DNA of 64,000 bases, taken from positions 39,743,936 through 39,807,935 of the forward strand of contig CM039512.1 in NCBI GenBank assembly GCA_022432975.1. The letters run 5' to 3'. A program made the position numbers and the translations under genes. Origin of the DNA: Begonia masoniana (Eukaryota > Streptophyta > Magnoliopsida > Cucurbitales > Begoniaceae). Shown here one piece after another: positions 11,777-23,400 of the stretch. Under the pieces are notes generated by a model. It was not told where the DNA came from. It saw only the letters and a list, made by a program, of their open reading frames with translations, and did not search any database. The first letter of the stretch is position 1, and each line of letters starts with the position of its first letter.

Positions 11777-12913
11777 ACGAGTGCGTAGCCCCCGTGTCTA
11801 TCAAGGAAAATACAGCTACGCCATAATCAATATAGTACCTGCTATCACCGAGGGCTGAGCCTCATCATCGATATCACTAGGCTCGATAAATGCAAAAATC
11901 CTCGGCATAACCCTCCTTTGGTCTCCACTCAACTTATCTCGGCCCAGCTTTCGGCAATCTCTGACAAAATGGCCGACCTCACAACATCTATAACATTTAT
12001 TAGTGCCGACCCGGCACTCACCACTGTGTTCCTTCTGGAACTTGGGGCACCAAGGTATTTGAGAAGCCCCTTGTGCCTGTTTGCCTTTCCCTCGATCACC
12101 ACTTCCTTCAGATGGCCGCTTTACACCCCTTTGTTGTTGCTGGGGCTGTGGTGCTCTGGGTTGCTAACCTCGGTTCTGTGACTAAGGACGAATCTCACGG
12201 AAGAAGCCCTTAGCTGGCTCCCTCGGCCTAACACAAGTCGCCATGGCAGCCTCGAAGTCCAGAGCTCTAGCTGCGATATCAGAATATGGCACATCTATAA
12301 TCCCTGACACTATAACATGCATCCGAATCCCCGGATTCAGTCCCTCCATAAATTAATGTACCTTTTCTTCATTGTCGCTAACAAGACGCGGTGCAAAACG
12401 TAACAAAGCCTCAAATTTCCGAATATATTCAGCAACTGAACCTGACAGCTTCAGCTGTGTAAACTCATTTCTCTTAGCCACCCTCACCGTGCGGCTGAAA
12501 TACTTATCGAAGAATACAATCTTGAATCGCTCCCACGTCATGATCGACACGTCCGTCGTTGACTTGATTGAATCCCACCAGAAACGGACGTCCAACGCCA
12601 AATGGAAGGTGGCATAGGCAACCTTACTCCTGTTCCCTACCTCCGTGTACACTAGCATATCTTCCATAGTGCCGATCCACTCTTTTGCTAAAGAGGGGTC
12701 CGACGACTGACCGTCGAATACTGGAGGTCGGAGGCTTTGGAATTTCTGCATGCCCTGATTATTAGGAACCACCAAATCTTGGGCCCTCTGATTCTCTCGA
12801 TTCACTAAGCTCTCAATTTGTTGTGCCTACCTGTCCATGTGTTGAGACTGATGGTCCAGCAATTCCGTAAGTCGATCTAGAGCGTCATCCCTAGGGTCTT
12901 TTCCTCGAACCAT
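11777..12913 (-). pseudogene. Outer gypsy gag and protease start (broken)
   Basis: The start codon is at 12911-12913 on the minus strand (MVRGKDPRDDA). The gag domain lies in the open piece 12356-12805. Stops: TAG at 12827-12829, TAA at 12353-12355, TAG at 12182-12184 and 12164-12166. The CCHC knuckle reads CYRCCEVGHFVRDC. Compared with the inner element there is a 1-nt deletion near 11822 and a net 17-nt deletion near 11785. Together they restore the frame, but they leave the protease active-site segment between them out of frame and remove about six residues. Non-functional. Confidence 0.86.
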
Positions 12914-13063
12914 TTTTTATAAAATTCATATAAAAATCAAACACAAATAATCCTGAGAAACAAAACAAAGAAATAAAATAGAACGTACTTATAGTTGACG
13001 AAGGATGTCCGCGTAGTGGCTGTGCAGTCGAGCAGTCTACAGAACCGATTTTAAAACCCGGGA

Positions 13064-13075
13064 GCTCTGATACAA
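13064..13075 (-). promoter_or_regulatory. Primer binding site of outer gypsy element
   Basis: TTGTATCAGAGC on the minus strand, one base from the initiator-Met-tRNA site TGGTATCAGAGC, four bases inside the LTR. Confidence 0.82.
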
Positions 13076-13079
13076 TAAT

Positions 13080-14768
13080 TGTAGCGACCCTAACACTGTA
13101 CCATTATTTTCCCGTATTATTTTTTTTATCCTTAAAAACTTCGTAACGTTTGAGCGGAATTTAAATTGAAATCAAAATCATTAACATTGTTTAGAATATC
13201 GTTTAAAACAAATCTTAAAATCAATGAAATAAACAATTAAAACATATAAAAATTAAAAAAAACATATTAAACCATCGGCCAAGGCAGAAGGGACATTTGT
13301 CCCTAAAATGTGAGGGGCGATCGATTGCCCAAAACAGGCGATCGATCGCCTGTGAAGAAAATTTGAGGTCTCATCCCCCTAAATGGAGAGTGCTTTTCCA
13401 GCGGTTGGACAACACTTTCCACTTAGAGGGGAGGGGGGGGGGGGGGGGTACATGTTTGCTAATCCGTAACAGCCATGCCTGAGCCCCACCTCTAATGACC
13501 AGATAACAGATAACAGATTACGTATTTTCTTTACATTAGTCCATTTCATTTTTATAAACACGTGTAGAAATCCGTTTACATGCTATTTTAAAATACGTGA
13601 TGCATGAGAAGATAAAGGCATAAAGTAAACATACATCATACATACCATCAAGACCATAAAAAGCATAACCTATAAAAGAACTAACCCTATCGACCCGACC
13701 AAAGCATATAAATAACTAAACTCTAATATTCCTCAACGCGGCATCGAGGTACGGTGTAGGCCACTCGGCCAAGTAAGTCACGAGAACTTACCTGGTGCGC
13801 ACTGGACTTCGACCTCCGTTCACGAGCGTCTTTCGTCTGAGGCAAAACAACAATAATTCATTAAAACGTGTTTGGACCATTAACGTCAAAATTACCGAAA
13901 TCCTTAACTAAGGAAATTCCTAAAATTCTAACTTAACTAATCGAGGCATATTAACAAACAAATAACGCTCGATACCTTGAACCACCATTAACGAGTTTTC
14001 CCCAAAACTCAAAAATTCGTCAATCTCTAACGTTTGTCCTAAATCGATTAACTACGTCCAATAACGCTCAATACGTTCATCATATTCACAACTATGACAA
14101 ACCTATCAATTTCAAACCCTAAATCACGTTTTTAACAAAACCCTAATCGAAACTCTAACCGTATAACTCCACGAAAACTGAAATTTAAAGTCCAAAAACT
14201 TTAGAACCTTAGCTAGAGTGTTGATGGGAGGAGAAAACACAAAAAACAAAAGACAAACGGAGGAAGAGAAGTCGCCGAAAATGGAAACGTCGGAGGAGAG
14301 GAAATAAAAGTCGCCTGGAGCTATTTTTCGCAGAAGGCTTCGTGCAGGCATAGAGAAGAAGAAAGAAAAGTCAGATTTTTAATTAAATTTGACTTTAAAA
14401 ATTACCATTTCGCCCTTCCATTGTTTTTATATTAATTTCGTCTTTTGTTTCATTAATTGACCAACAATTCAGTTTCTCCAAATCTCCTTAATTCACCAAT
14501 AATTCCAACTCTTTACTAGGGTTCTATTAAAACTGTCCTTTTGCAAAACGGACCTCATTTACTATTTTTACCATAATGACCTTTATATTACGAGGGACAT
14601 AACTATCGTAAACTTAGCGTTACGATTCCTAAAATTCCTGAAGTTTTTCTAAAATCCATATTAATTATTAGAATTCTAACAACGCTTTCTTTTCACAAAA
14701 TGAACTTGATTTGACATTTTAACAAAAATACCATTATTTACAAAATCACGTTAAAATCGGGTGTTACA
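13080..14768 (-). repeat. 5' LTR of outer gypsy element
   Basis: A 1689-bp LTR, TGTAGC...GTTACA on the plus strand. It holds a reduced GGCGA-type palindrome pair (13317-13352), then at about 13358 jumps directly to the C-rich stem region at about 13370. The intervening ~0.7 kb present in the inner LTR is missing. A run of 16 G lies at 13433-13448, and the GTAAGT hairpin at 13772-13793. No gene lies inside. Only one LTR of this element is in the window. Confidence 0.85.
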
Positions 14769-17700
14769 CCAATAGTCTTCATGGACGCGTAATTTGGACT
14801 TAGTATTGCGTTTGATAAAGTATAAGAAACTCCACTCCATTCGATTTGTTCTAAAAGAACTTAATGTATCAAGCAAATGAGGTTCAACGTTACATGACTT
14901 GTGGTTAGAACCTAAGTTATCCATTTCACCTTCAAGGTTTTAACTTAAAGTGATGAGAGCGACGTGTATTGAGGTCCCAAGAACATTTCTGGACTCGTAA
15001 TTTAGACCTAGTATTGTGTTTGATGAAGTATAAGAAACTTCACTTCATTCGATTTGTTCCAAAAGAACTTAACGTATCAAGCAAATGAGGTTCACTGTTA
15101 CATAACTTGTGGTTAGAACCTAAGTTATCCATTTTATCTTCAAGGTTTTAACTTAAAGTGATGAGAACGACCTGTATTGAGGTCCCAATAACCTTCATGG
15201 ACGCGTAATTAAGACTTAGTATTGTGTTTGATGAAGTATAAGAAACTTCACTTCATTCGATTTGTTCCAAAAGAACTTAACGTATCAAGCAAATGAGTTT
15301 CACTGTTACATGACTTGTGGTTAGAAGCTAAGTTATCCATTTCACCTTCAAGGTTTTAACTTAAAGTGATGAGAACGACGTGTATTGACGTCCCAATAAC
15401 TTTCATGGACGCGTAATTAAGACTTAGTATTGCGTTTGATGAAGTTTAAGAAACTTCCCTTCATTCGATTTGTTCATAAAGAACTTAACGTATCAAGCAA
15501 ATGAGGTTCACTGTTACATGACTTGTAGTTAGAACCTATGTTATCCATTTCACCTTCAAGATTTTTAATTAAAGTGATCAAAACGACGTGTATTGAGGAC
15601 CCAATAATCTTCATGGACGCGTAATTAAGACTTAGTAATGTGTTTGATGAAGTATAAGAAACTTCACTTCATTCGATTTCTTTTAAAAGAACTTAACGTA
15701 TTGAGCAAATGAGGTTCACTGTTACATGACTTGTGGTTAGAACCAAAGTTATCCATTTGACCTTCAAGGTTTTAATTTAAAGTGATGAGAACGACGTGTA
15801 TTGAGGTTCCAATAACCTTCATGGACACATAATTTAGACTTATTATTGCGTTTGATGAAGTATAAGAAACTTCACTTCATTCGATTTGTTCCAAAAGAAC
15901 TTAACGTATAAAGCAAATGAGGTTCACTGTTACATGACTTGTGGTTAGAACCTAAGTTATCCATTTCACCTTCAAGATTTTTAATTAAAGTGATCAAAAC
16001 GACGTGTATTGAGGACCCAATAATCTTCATGGACGCGTAATTAAGACTTAGTATTGTGTTTGATGAAGTATAAGAAACTTCACTTCATTCGATTTCTTTT
16101 AAAAGAACTTAACGTATCAAGCAAATGAGGTTCACTGTTACATGACTTGTGGTTAGAACCAAAGTTATCCATTTGACCTTCAAGGTTTTAACTTAAAGTG
16201 ATGAGAACGACGTGTATTGAGGTTCCAATAACCTTCATGGACACATAATTTAGACTTATTATTGCGTTTGATGAAGTATAAGAAACTTCACTTCATTCAA
16301 TTTGTTCCAAAAAAACTTAATCTATCAAGCAAATTAGGTTCACTATTACATGACTTATGGTTAGAACCTAAGTTATTCATTTCACCTTTAAGGTTTTAAA
16401 TTAAAGTGATCAGAACGACGTGTATTGAGGACCCAATAGCCTTCATGGACGCATAATTTAGACTTAGTATTGCGTTTGATGAAGTGTAAGAAACTTCACT
16501 TCATTCGATTTGTTCCAAAAGAACTTAACGCATCAAGCAAAGGAGGTTCACTGTTACATGACTTGTGGTTAGAACCTAAGTTATCCATTTCACCTTCAAG
16601 ATTTTTAATTAAAGTGATCAGAACGACGTGTATTGAGGTCCAAATAACCTTCATGGACGCGTAATTAAGACTTAGTATTGCGTTTGATGAAGTATAAGAA
16701 ACTTCACTTCATTCAATTTGTTCCAAAAGAACTTAACGTATCAAGCAAATGAGGTTCACTGTTACATGACTTGTGGTTAGAACCTAAGTTATCCATTTCA
16801 CCTTCAAGGTTTTAACTTAAAGTGATGAGAACGACGTGTATTGAGGTCCCAATAACCTTCATGGACGCGTAATTAAGACTTAGTATTGCGTTTGATGAAG
16901 TTTAAGAAACTTCCCTTCATTCGATTTGTTCCAAAAGAACTTAACGTATCAAGCAAATGAGGTTCACTGTTACATGACTTGTGGTTAGAACCTAAGTTAT
17001 CCATTTCACCTTCAAGGTTTTAACTTAAAGTGATGAGAACGACGTGTATTGAGGACCCAATAGCCTTCATGGACGCATAATTTAGACTTAGTATTGCGTT
17101 TGATGAAGTGTAAGAAACTTCACTTCATTCGATTTGTTCCAAAAGAACTTAACGCATCAAGCAAAGGAGGTTCATTGTTACATGACTTGTGGTTAGAACC
17201 TAAGTTATCCATTTCACCTTCAAGGTTTTAACTTAAAGTGATGAGAACGACGTGTATTGAGGACCCAATAACCTTCATGGACGCGTAATTAAGACTTTGT
17301 ATTGCGTTTGATGAAGTATAAGAAACTTCACTTCATTCGATTTGTTCAAAAGAACTTAACGTATCAAGCAACTGAGTTCACTGTTACAGACTTGTGGTTT
17401 AGAATCTAAGTTATCCATTTCACCTTCAAGGTTTAACTTAAAGTGATGAGAACGACTGGATTGACGTCCAATAACTTCATGGCGGCGTAATTAAGACTTA
17501 GTATTGCGTTTGATGAAGTTTAAGAAAACTTCCTCATTCGATTTGTTCATAAAGAACTTACCGTATCAAGCAAATGAGGTCACTGTTACATGACTTGTAG
17601 TTAGAACCTATGTTATCCATTTCACCTTCAAGATTTTAATTAAAGTGATCAAAAGACGGTATTGAGGACCCAATATCTTCATGGACGCGTAATTAAGACT

Positions 17701-18816
17701 TAGTAATGTGTTTGATGAAGTATAAGAAACTTCACTTCATTCGATTTCTTTTAAAAGACTTAACGTATTGAGCAAATGAGGTTCACTGTTACATGACTTG
17801 TGGTTAGAACCAAAGTTATCCATTTGACCTTCAAGGTTTTAATTTAAAGTGATGAGAACGACGTGTATTGAGGTTCCAATAACCTTCATGGACACATAAT
17901 TTAGACTTATTATTGCGTTTGATGAAGTATAAGAAACTTCACTTCATTCGATTTGTTCCAAAAGAACTTAACGTATCAAGCAAATGTGGTTCACTGTTAC
18001 ATGACTTGTGGTTAGAACCTAAGTTATCCATTTCACCTTCAAGGTTTTAACCGAAGGTGATGAGAACGACGTGTATTGAGGTTCCAATAGCCTTCATGGA
18101 CACATAATTTAGACTTAGTATTGCGTTTGATGAAGTATAAGAAACTTCACTTCATTCGATTTGTTCCAAAAGAACTTAACGTATCAAGCAAATGAGGTTC
18201 ACTGTTACATGACTTGTGGTTAGAACCTAAGTTATCCATTTCACCTTCAAGGTTTTAACTTAAAGTGATGAGAACGACGTGTATTGAGGTTCCAATAACC
18301 TTCATGGACACATAATTTAGACTTAGTATTGCGTTTAATGAAGTATAAGAAACTTCATTTCATTCGATTTGTTCCAAAAGAACTTAACGTATCAAGCAAA
18401 TGAGGTTCACTGTTACATGACTTGTGGTTAGAACCAAAGTTATCCATTTCACCTTCAAGGTTTTAACTTAAAGTGATGAGAACGACGTGTATTGAGGTTC
18501 CAATAACCTTCATGGACACATAATTTAGACTTAGTATTGCGTTTGTTGAAGTATAAGAAACTTCACTTCATTCAATTTGTTCCAAAAGAACTTAACGTAT
18601 CAAGCAAATAAGGTTCACTGTTACATGACTTGTGGTTAGAACCTAAGTTATCCATTTCACCTTCAAGGTTTTAACTTAAAGTGATGAGAACGACGTGTAT
18701 TGAGGATCCAATAACCTTCATGGACACATAATTTAGACTTAGTATTGCGTTTGATGAAGTATAAGAAACTTCACTTCATTCGATTTGTTCCAAAAGAACT
18801 TAACGTATCAAGCAAA
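14769..18816 (+). repeat. 208-bp satellite array, segment 1
   Basis: About 19.5 head-to-tail monomers with a 208-bp period, measured between successive GACTTAG positions at 16669, 16877 and 17085. Each monomer holds a GAAGT...ACTTC dyad, CATGACTTGTGG and GAACGACGTGT. Higher-order copying is visible: the dimer at about 15560-15970 recurs next to itself and again near 17635. A stretch at about 17340-17760 has many one-base deletions. No gene; short ORFs here are chance. Confidence 0.95.
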
Positions 18817-20426
18817 CCAGGTCTGAATCTATGGTTTTCGAACGTTGGTTTTCAAGTTTCGGGTCGTTTTAAAGTTAGTGTTTCGTTTAGGGTTTCGTCG
18901 AAAATGCGAATTAGGGTTCGAAATTTATAGATTTACCGTGATTAAGTATATATAGAACGTATTGGACGTTATTGGACGAAACTAGATTAATTTCTGAAAA
19001 TGTTCGATTTTGAGAAATTTTAAGATTTAGGGAAAAACTCGTAAATTGGATTTGAGTTGCCGAGCAGGGATTGGCTCGATAATATAGCTCAATGAATTGG
19101 ATTAAAACTTTAGGAAATCTCCTTAGTTAAGGTTTTGTAAATTTTGGACGTTTAGAAGCTTGAACTCGTTTTAATGTCGATGTTGTGTTTTGCCTCAGAC
19201 AAACGACTCTCGTGGACATTGCTCGAAGTGCAGCGCGCTCAAGGTAAGTTCTCGTGACTTACTCTGACCGATTGGTCTACACCGTACTTCGATGTAGCGT
19301 TGAGGATCTTAATGGATTGTTTGTTTTAAATTGCTTTGGTTGGGTAGTTAGGTTTAAACGTTTTGTAGGTTATTTCTTTTACAGTCTTGATGGTACGCAT
19401 GCTTGTTTGTTTACATTTATATCGAACTGTTCATGCATCACGTATTTTACTTGGCATGAAAATGAATTTCCGCACGATGTTTTCATAAAACCTGTGTGGC
19501 CCAGAGATTGGGGGCTATCGATCTATCGTGCGGGCCGATTAAGGGTCTGGCTGATACCACATCTCATGTAATGTAATTAATGAACGTAATCTATTATCTA
19601 GTCACGCGAGGTGGGGCTCAGGCACGGATGTATGTGTTGTAAGCATGTACCCCCCTCCTCTAACCGCACGGGGTAGTCCGACTGCTGGATGGGCCCCCTT
19701 CGGTTAGGGGGACGAGATCTCGGTGATATACTGTCTGCGACGCTCTGTATGTTATGCATGATTTCTGAACTCCATATGCACTGCACCCATCTGCATTTAC
19801 GTAGAATTTACTGAGCCTTTAGCTCATAGTGTGTCTGTATGGTGTAGGTGACGTTTTAGGTGACATCGAGCCAGGTGAGGACGACGTTCCTCCTCCTGAC
19901 GTGTGAGGCAAGTGACGGAAGATGGATTGCGGTGGTGTGTTGCGCAGTCGATGCTTAACCGACCCGTGGGGATGTATGTATAGATTTTAAGGATTTTTGG
20001 ACTGATATTTGTATAGACATTTTAGGATGCTTGGTTCTGGTAGTTGATAGGTTTACGTTTTAAGTTGTTTATAAAACGTTTTGAAATGTATTTTGTAAAC
20101 ATATGGTATAAGGGGATGCTCAGTTTTTAAACAGAACCATGCGGTTCATTTTCTTAAATTTGATTCGGTTTAAAAGTGGGTTGTGTGCGTTTTGCGATGT
20201 GCATGTAGGGAAGGAGAGAGTTGTTTTATAATCAGTTTTGATGAAGATGTATGGAAGAAAATGTTGGGTTAGCTCTCTGGAATCAAAGTGCGGTTCATTT
20301 TCTTAAATTTGATTCGGTTTAAAGTGGGTTGTGTGCGTTTTGCGATGTGCATGTAGGGAAGGAGAGAGTTGTTTATAAAACGTTTTGAAATGTATTTTGT
20401 AAACATATGGTATAAGGGGATGCTCA
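18817..20426 (+). repeat. Truncated gypsy LTR relic inside satellite
   Basis: Plus-strand relative of the inner element's LTR; for example the TTTTGCCTCAGACAAACG region and the GTAAGT hairpin at 19242-19263. It starts next to the putative leader splice-donor position and is cut at CTCTCTGG (about 20280), the first arm of the hairpin beside the GGCGA cluster. The tail 20064-20426 contains two rearranged duplications, ending in satellite through a shared GTTTTAA. No internal genes or partner LTR. Confidence 0.88.
19242..19263 (+). promoter_or_regulatory. Conserved GTAAGT hairpin in LTR relic
   Basis: The same AGGTAAGT, 7-nt loop, ACTTACT block as at 1900-1921, here on the plus strand. Confidence 0.5.
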
Positions 20427-23400
20427 GTTTTAACTTAAAGTGATCAGAACGACATGTATTGAGGACCCAATAACCTTCATGGACGCGTAATTTAGACTTA
20501 TTATTGGGTTTGATGAAGTATAAGAAACTTCACTTCATTCGATTTGTTCCAAAAGAACTTAACGTATCAAGCAAATGAGGTTCACTGTTACATGACTTGT
20601 GGTTAGAACCTAAGTTATCCATTTCACCTTCAAGGTTTTAACTTAAAGTGATCAGAACGACATGTATTGAGGTCCCAATAACCTTCACAGACGCGTAAAT
20701 AAGACTTAGTATTTCGTTTGATGAAGTATAAGAAACTTCACTTCATTCAATTTGTTCCAAAGGAACTTAACGTATCAAGCAGATGAGGTTCATTGTTACA
20801 TGACTTGTGGTTAGAACCTACGTTATCCATTTCACCTTCAAGGTTTTAACTTAAAGTGATGAGAACGACGTGTATTGAGGTAACAATAACCTTCATGGAT
20901 GCGTAATTAAGACTACGTATTGCATTTGATGAAGTTTAAGAACTTCACTTCATTCGATTTGTTCATAAAGAACTTAACGTATCAAGCAAATGAGGTTCAC
21001 TGTTATATGACCTGTGGTTAGAACCTATGTTATCCATTTCACCTTCTAGGTTTTAAATTAAAGTGATCAGAACGACATGTATTGAGGACCCAATAACCTT
21101 CATGGATACGTAATTAAGACTTAATAATGCGTTTGATGAAGTATAAGAAACTTCACTTCATTCGATTTGTTTTAAAAGAACTTAACATCTCAAGCAAATG
21201 AGGTTCTCTGTTACATGACTTGTTGTTAGAACCTAAGATATACATTTGACCTTCAAGGTTTTAAATTAAAGTGATGTGAACGACACGTATTGAGGTTCCA
21301 ATAACCTTCATGGACGCGTAATTTAGACTTATTATTGGGTTTGATGAAGTACAAGAAACTTCACTTCATTCAATTTGTTCCAAAACAACATAACGTATCA
21401 AGCAAATGAGGTTCACTGTTACATGACTTGTGGTTAGAACCTAAGTTATCCATTTCACCTTCAAGGTTTTAACTTAAAGTGATCAGAACGACGTGTATTG
21501 AGGACCCAATAGCCTTCATTGACGCGTAATTTAGACTTAGTATTACGTTTGATGAAGTATAAGAAACTTCACTTCATTCGACTTGTTCCAAAAGAACATA
21601 ACGTATCAAGTAAATGAGTTTCACTGTTACTTGACTTGTGATTAGAACCTAAGTTGTCCATTTCACCTTCAAGGTTTTAACTTAAAATGATGAGAAAGAC
21701 GTGTATGGAGGTCCAAATAAACCTTCATGGACACGTAATTACGACTTAGTATAGCGTTTGATGAATTATAAGAAACTTCACTTCATTCGATTTCTTCCAA
21801 AAGAACTTAACGTATCAAGCAAATGAGGTTCACTGTTACATGACTTGTGGTTAGAACCTATGTTATCCATTTCACCGTCAAGGTTTCAAATTAAAGTGAG
21901 GAGAACGACGAGTATTGAGGACCCACTAACCTTCATGGACACGTAATTAATACTTAGTAATGCATTTGATGAAGTATAAGAAACTTCACTTCATCCGATT
22001 TGTTTTAAAAGAATTTAATGTATCGAATAAATGAGGTTCACTGTTACATGACTTGTGGTTAGAACCTAAGTTATCGATTTGACCTTCAACGTTATAACTC
22101 AAAGTAATGAGAACAACGTGAATTGAGGTCCCAATAACTTTCATGGACGCGTAATTAAGACTTATTATTGTATTTGATGAAGTATAAGAAACTTCAGTTC
22201 ATTCGATTTGTTCCAAAAGAACTTAACGTATCAAGCAAATGAGGTTCACTGTTACAAGACTTGTGGTTAGAACCTAAGTTATCCATTTCACCTTCAAGGT
22301 TTTAACTTAAAGTGATGAGAATGACGTGTATTGAGTTCCCAATAACCTTCCTGGACTCGTTATTAAGAATTAGTATTGTGTTTGATGAAGTATAAGAAAC
22401 TTCACTTCACTCGATTTGTTCCAAAAGAACTTTACCTTTCAAGCAAATGAGGTTCACTGATACATGACTTGTGGTTAGAACCTAAGTTATCCATTTCACC
22501 TTCAAGGTTTTAACTTAAAGTTATAAGAACGACTAGTATTGAGGCCCAAATAGCCTTCCTGGACGCGTAATTAAGACTTACTATTACGTTTGATGAAGTA
22601 TAAGAAACTTAAATTCATTCGATTTGTTCCAAAAGAACTTAACGTATCAAGCAAATGAGGTTCACTGTTACATGACTTGTGGTTAGAACCTAAGTTATTC
22701 ATTTAATCATCAAGATTTTAACTTAAAGTGATGAGAACGACATGTATTAATGTCCCAATAACTTTCTTGGACGCGTACGTAATTAAGACTTAGTATTGCA
22801 TTTGATGAAGTATAAGAAACTTTACTTCATTCAATTTGTTCCAAAAGAACTTAACGTATCAAGCAAATGAGTTCACTGTTACTTGACTTGTGGTTAGAAC
22901 CTAAGTTATCCATTTCACCTTCAAGGTTTTAACTTAAAGTATCAAGCAAATGAGGTTCACTGTTACATGACTGTGGTTAGAACCTAAGTTATCCATTTCA
23001 CCTTCAAGGTTTTAACTTAAAGTGATCAGAACGACGTGTATTGAGGTCCCAATAACCTTCCTGGATGCGTAATTAAGACTTAGTATTGCATTTGATGAAG
23101 TATAAGAAACTTTACTTCATTCAATTTGTTCCAAAAGAACTTAACGTTTCAAGCAAATGAGGTTCACTGTTACATGACTTGTGGTTAGAACCTAAGTCAT
23201 CCATTTCACCTTCAAGGTTTTAACTTAAAGTGATCAGAACGACGTGTATTGAGGTCCCAATAACCTTCATGGACGCGTAATTAAGACTTAGTATTGCATT
23301 TGATGAAGTATAAGAACTTCACTTCATTCGATTTGTTCCAAAAACCTTCATGGACACGTAATTAAGACTTATTATTGTATTTGATGAAGTATAAGAAACT

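Larger units (their letters stand above)
10110..14768 (-). mobile_element. Outer Ty3/gypsy element, right-hand part
   Basis: The other half of the element that begins at 1-356: RNase H, RT, protease and gag on the minus strand, then a primer site and a 1689-bp LTR. Its proteins align with those of the inner element, so they are relatives. Its LTR differs much more and is about 0.86 kb shorter. It sits in the 208-bp satellite: the base after the LTR falls inside a monomer at CCAAT, which would be its target duplication, but the left copy is outside the window. Relative order: satellite, then outer element, then inner element. Confidence 0.9.
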
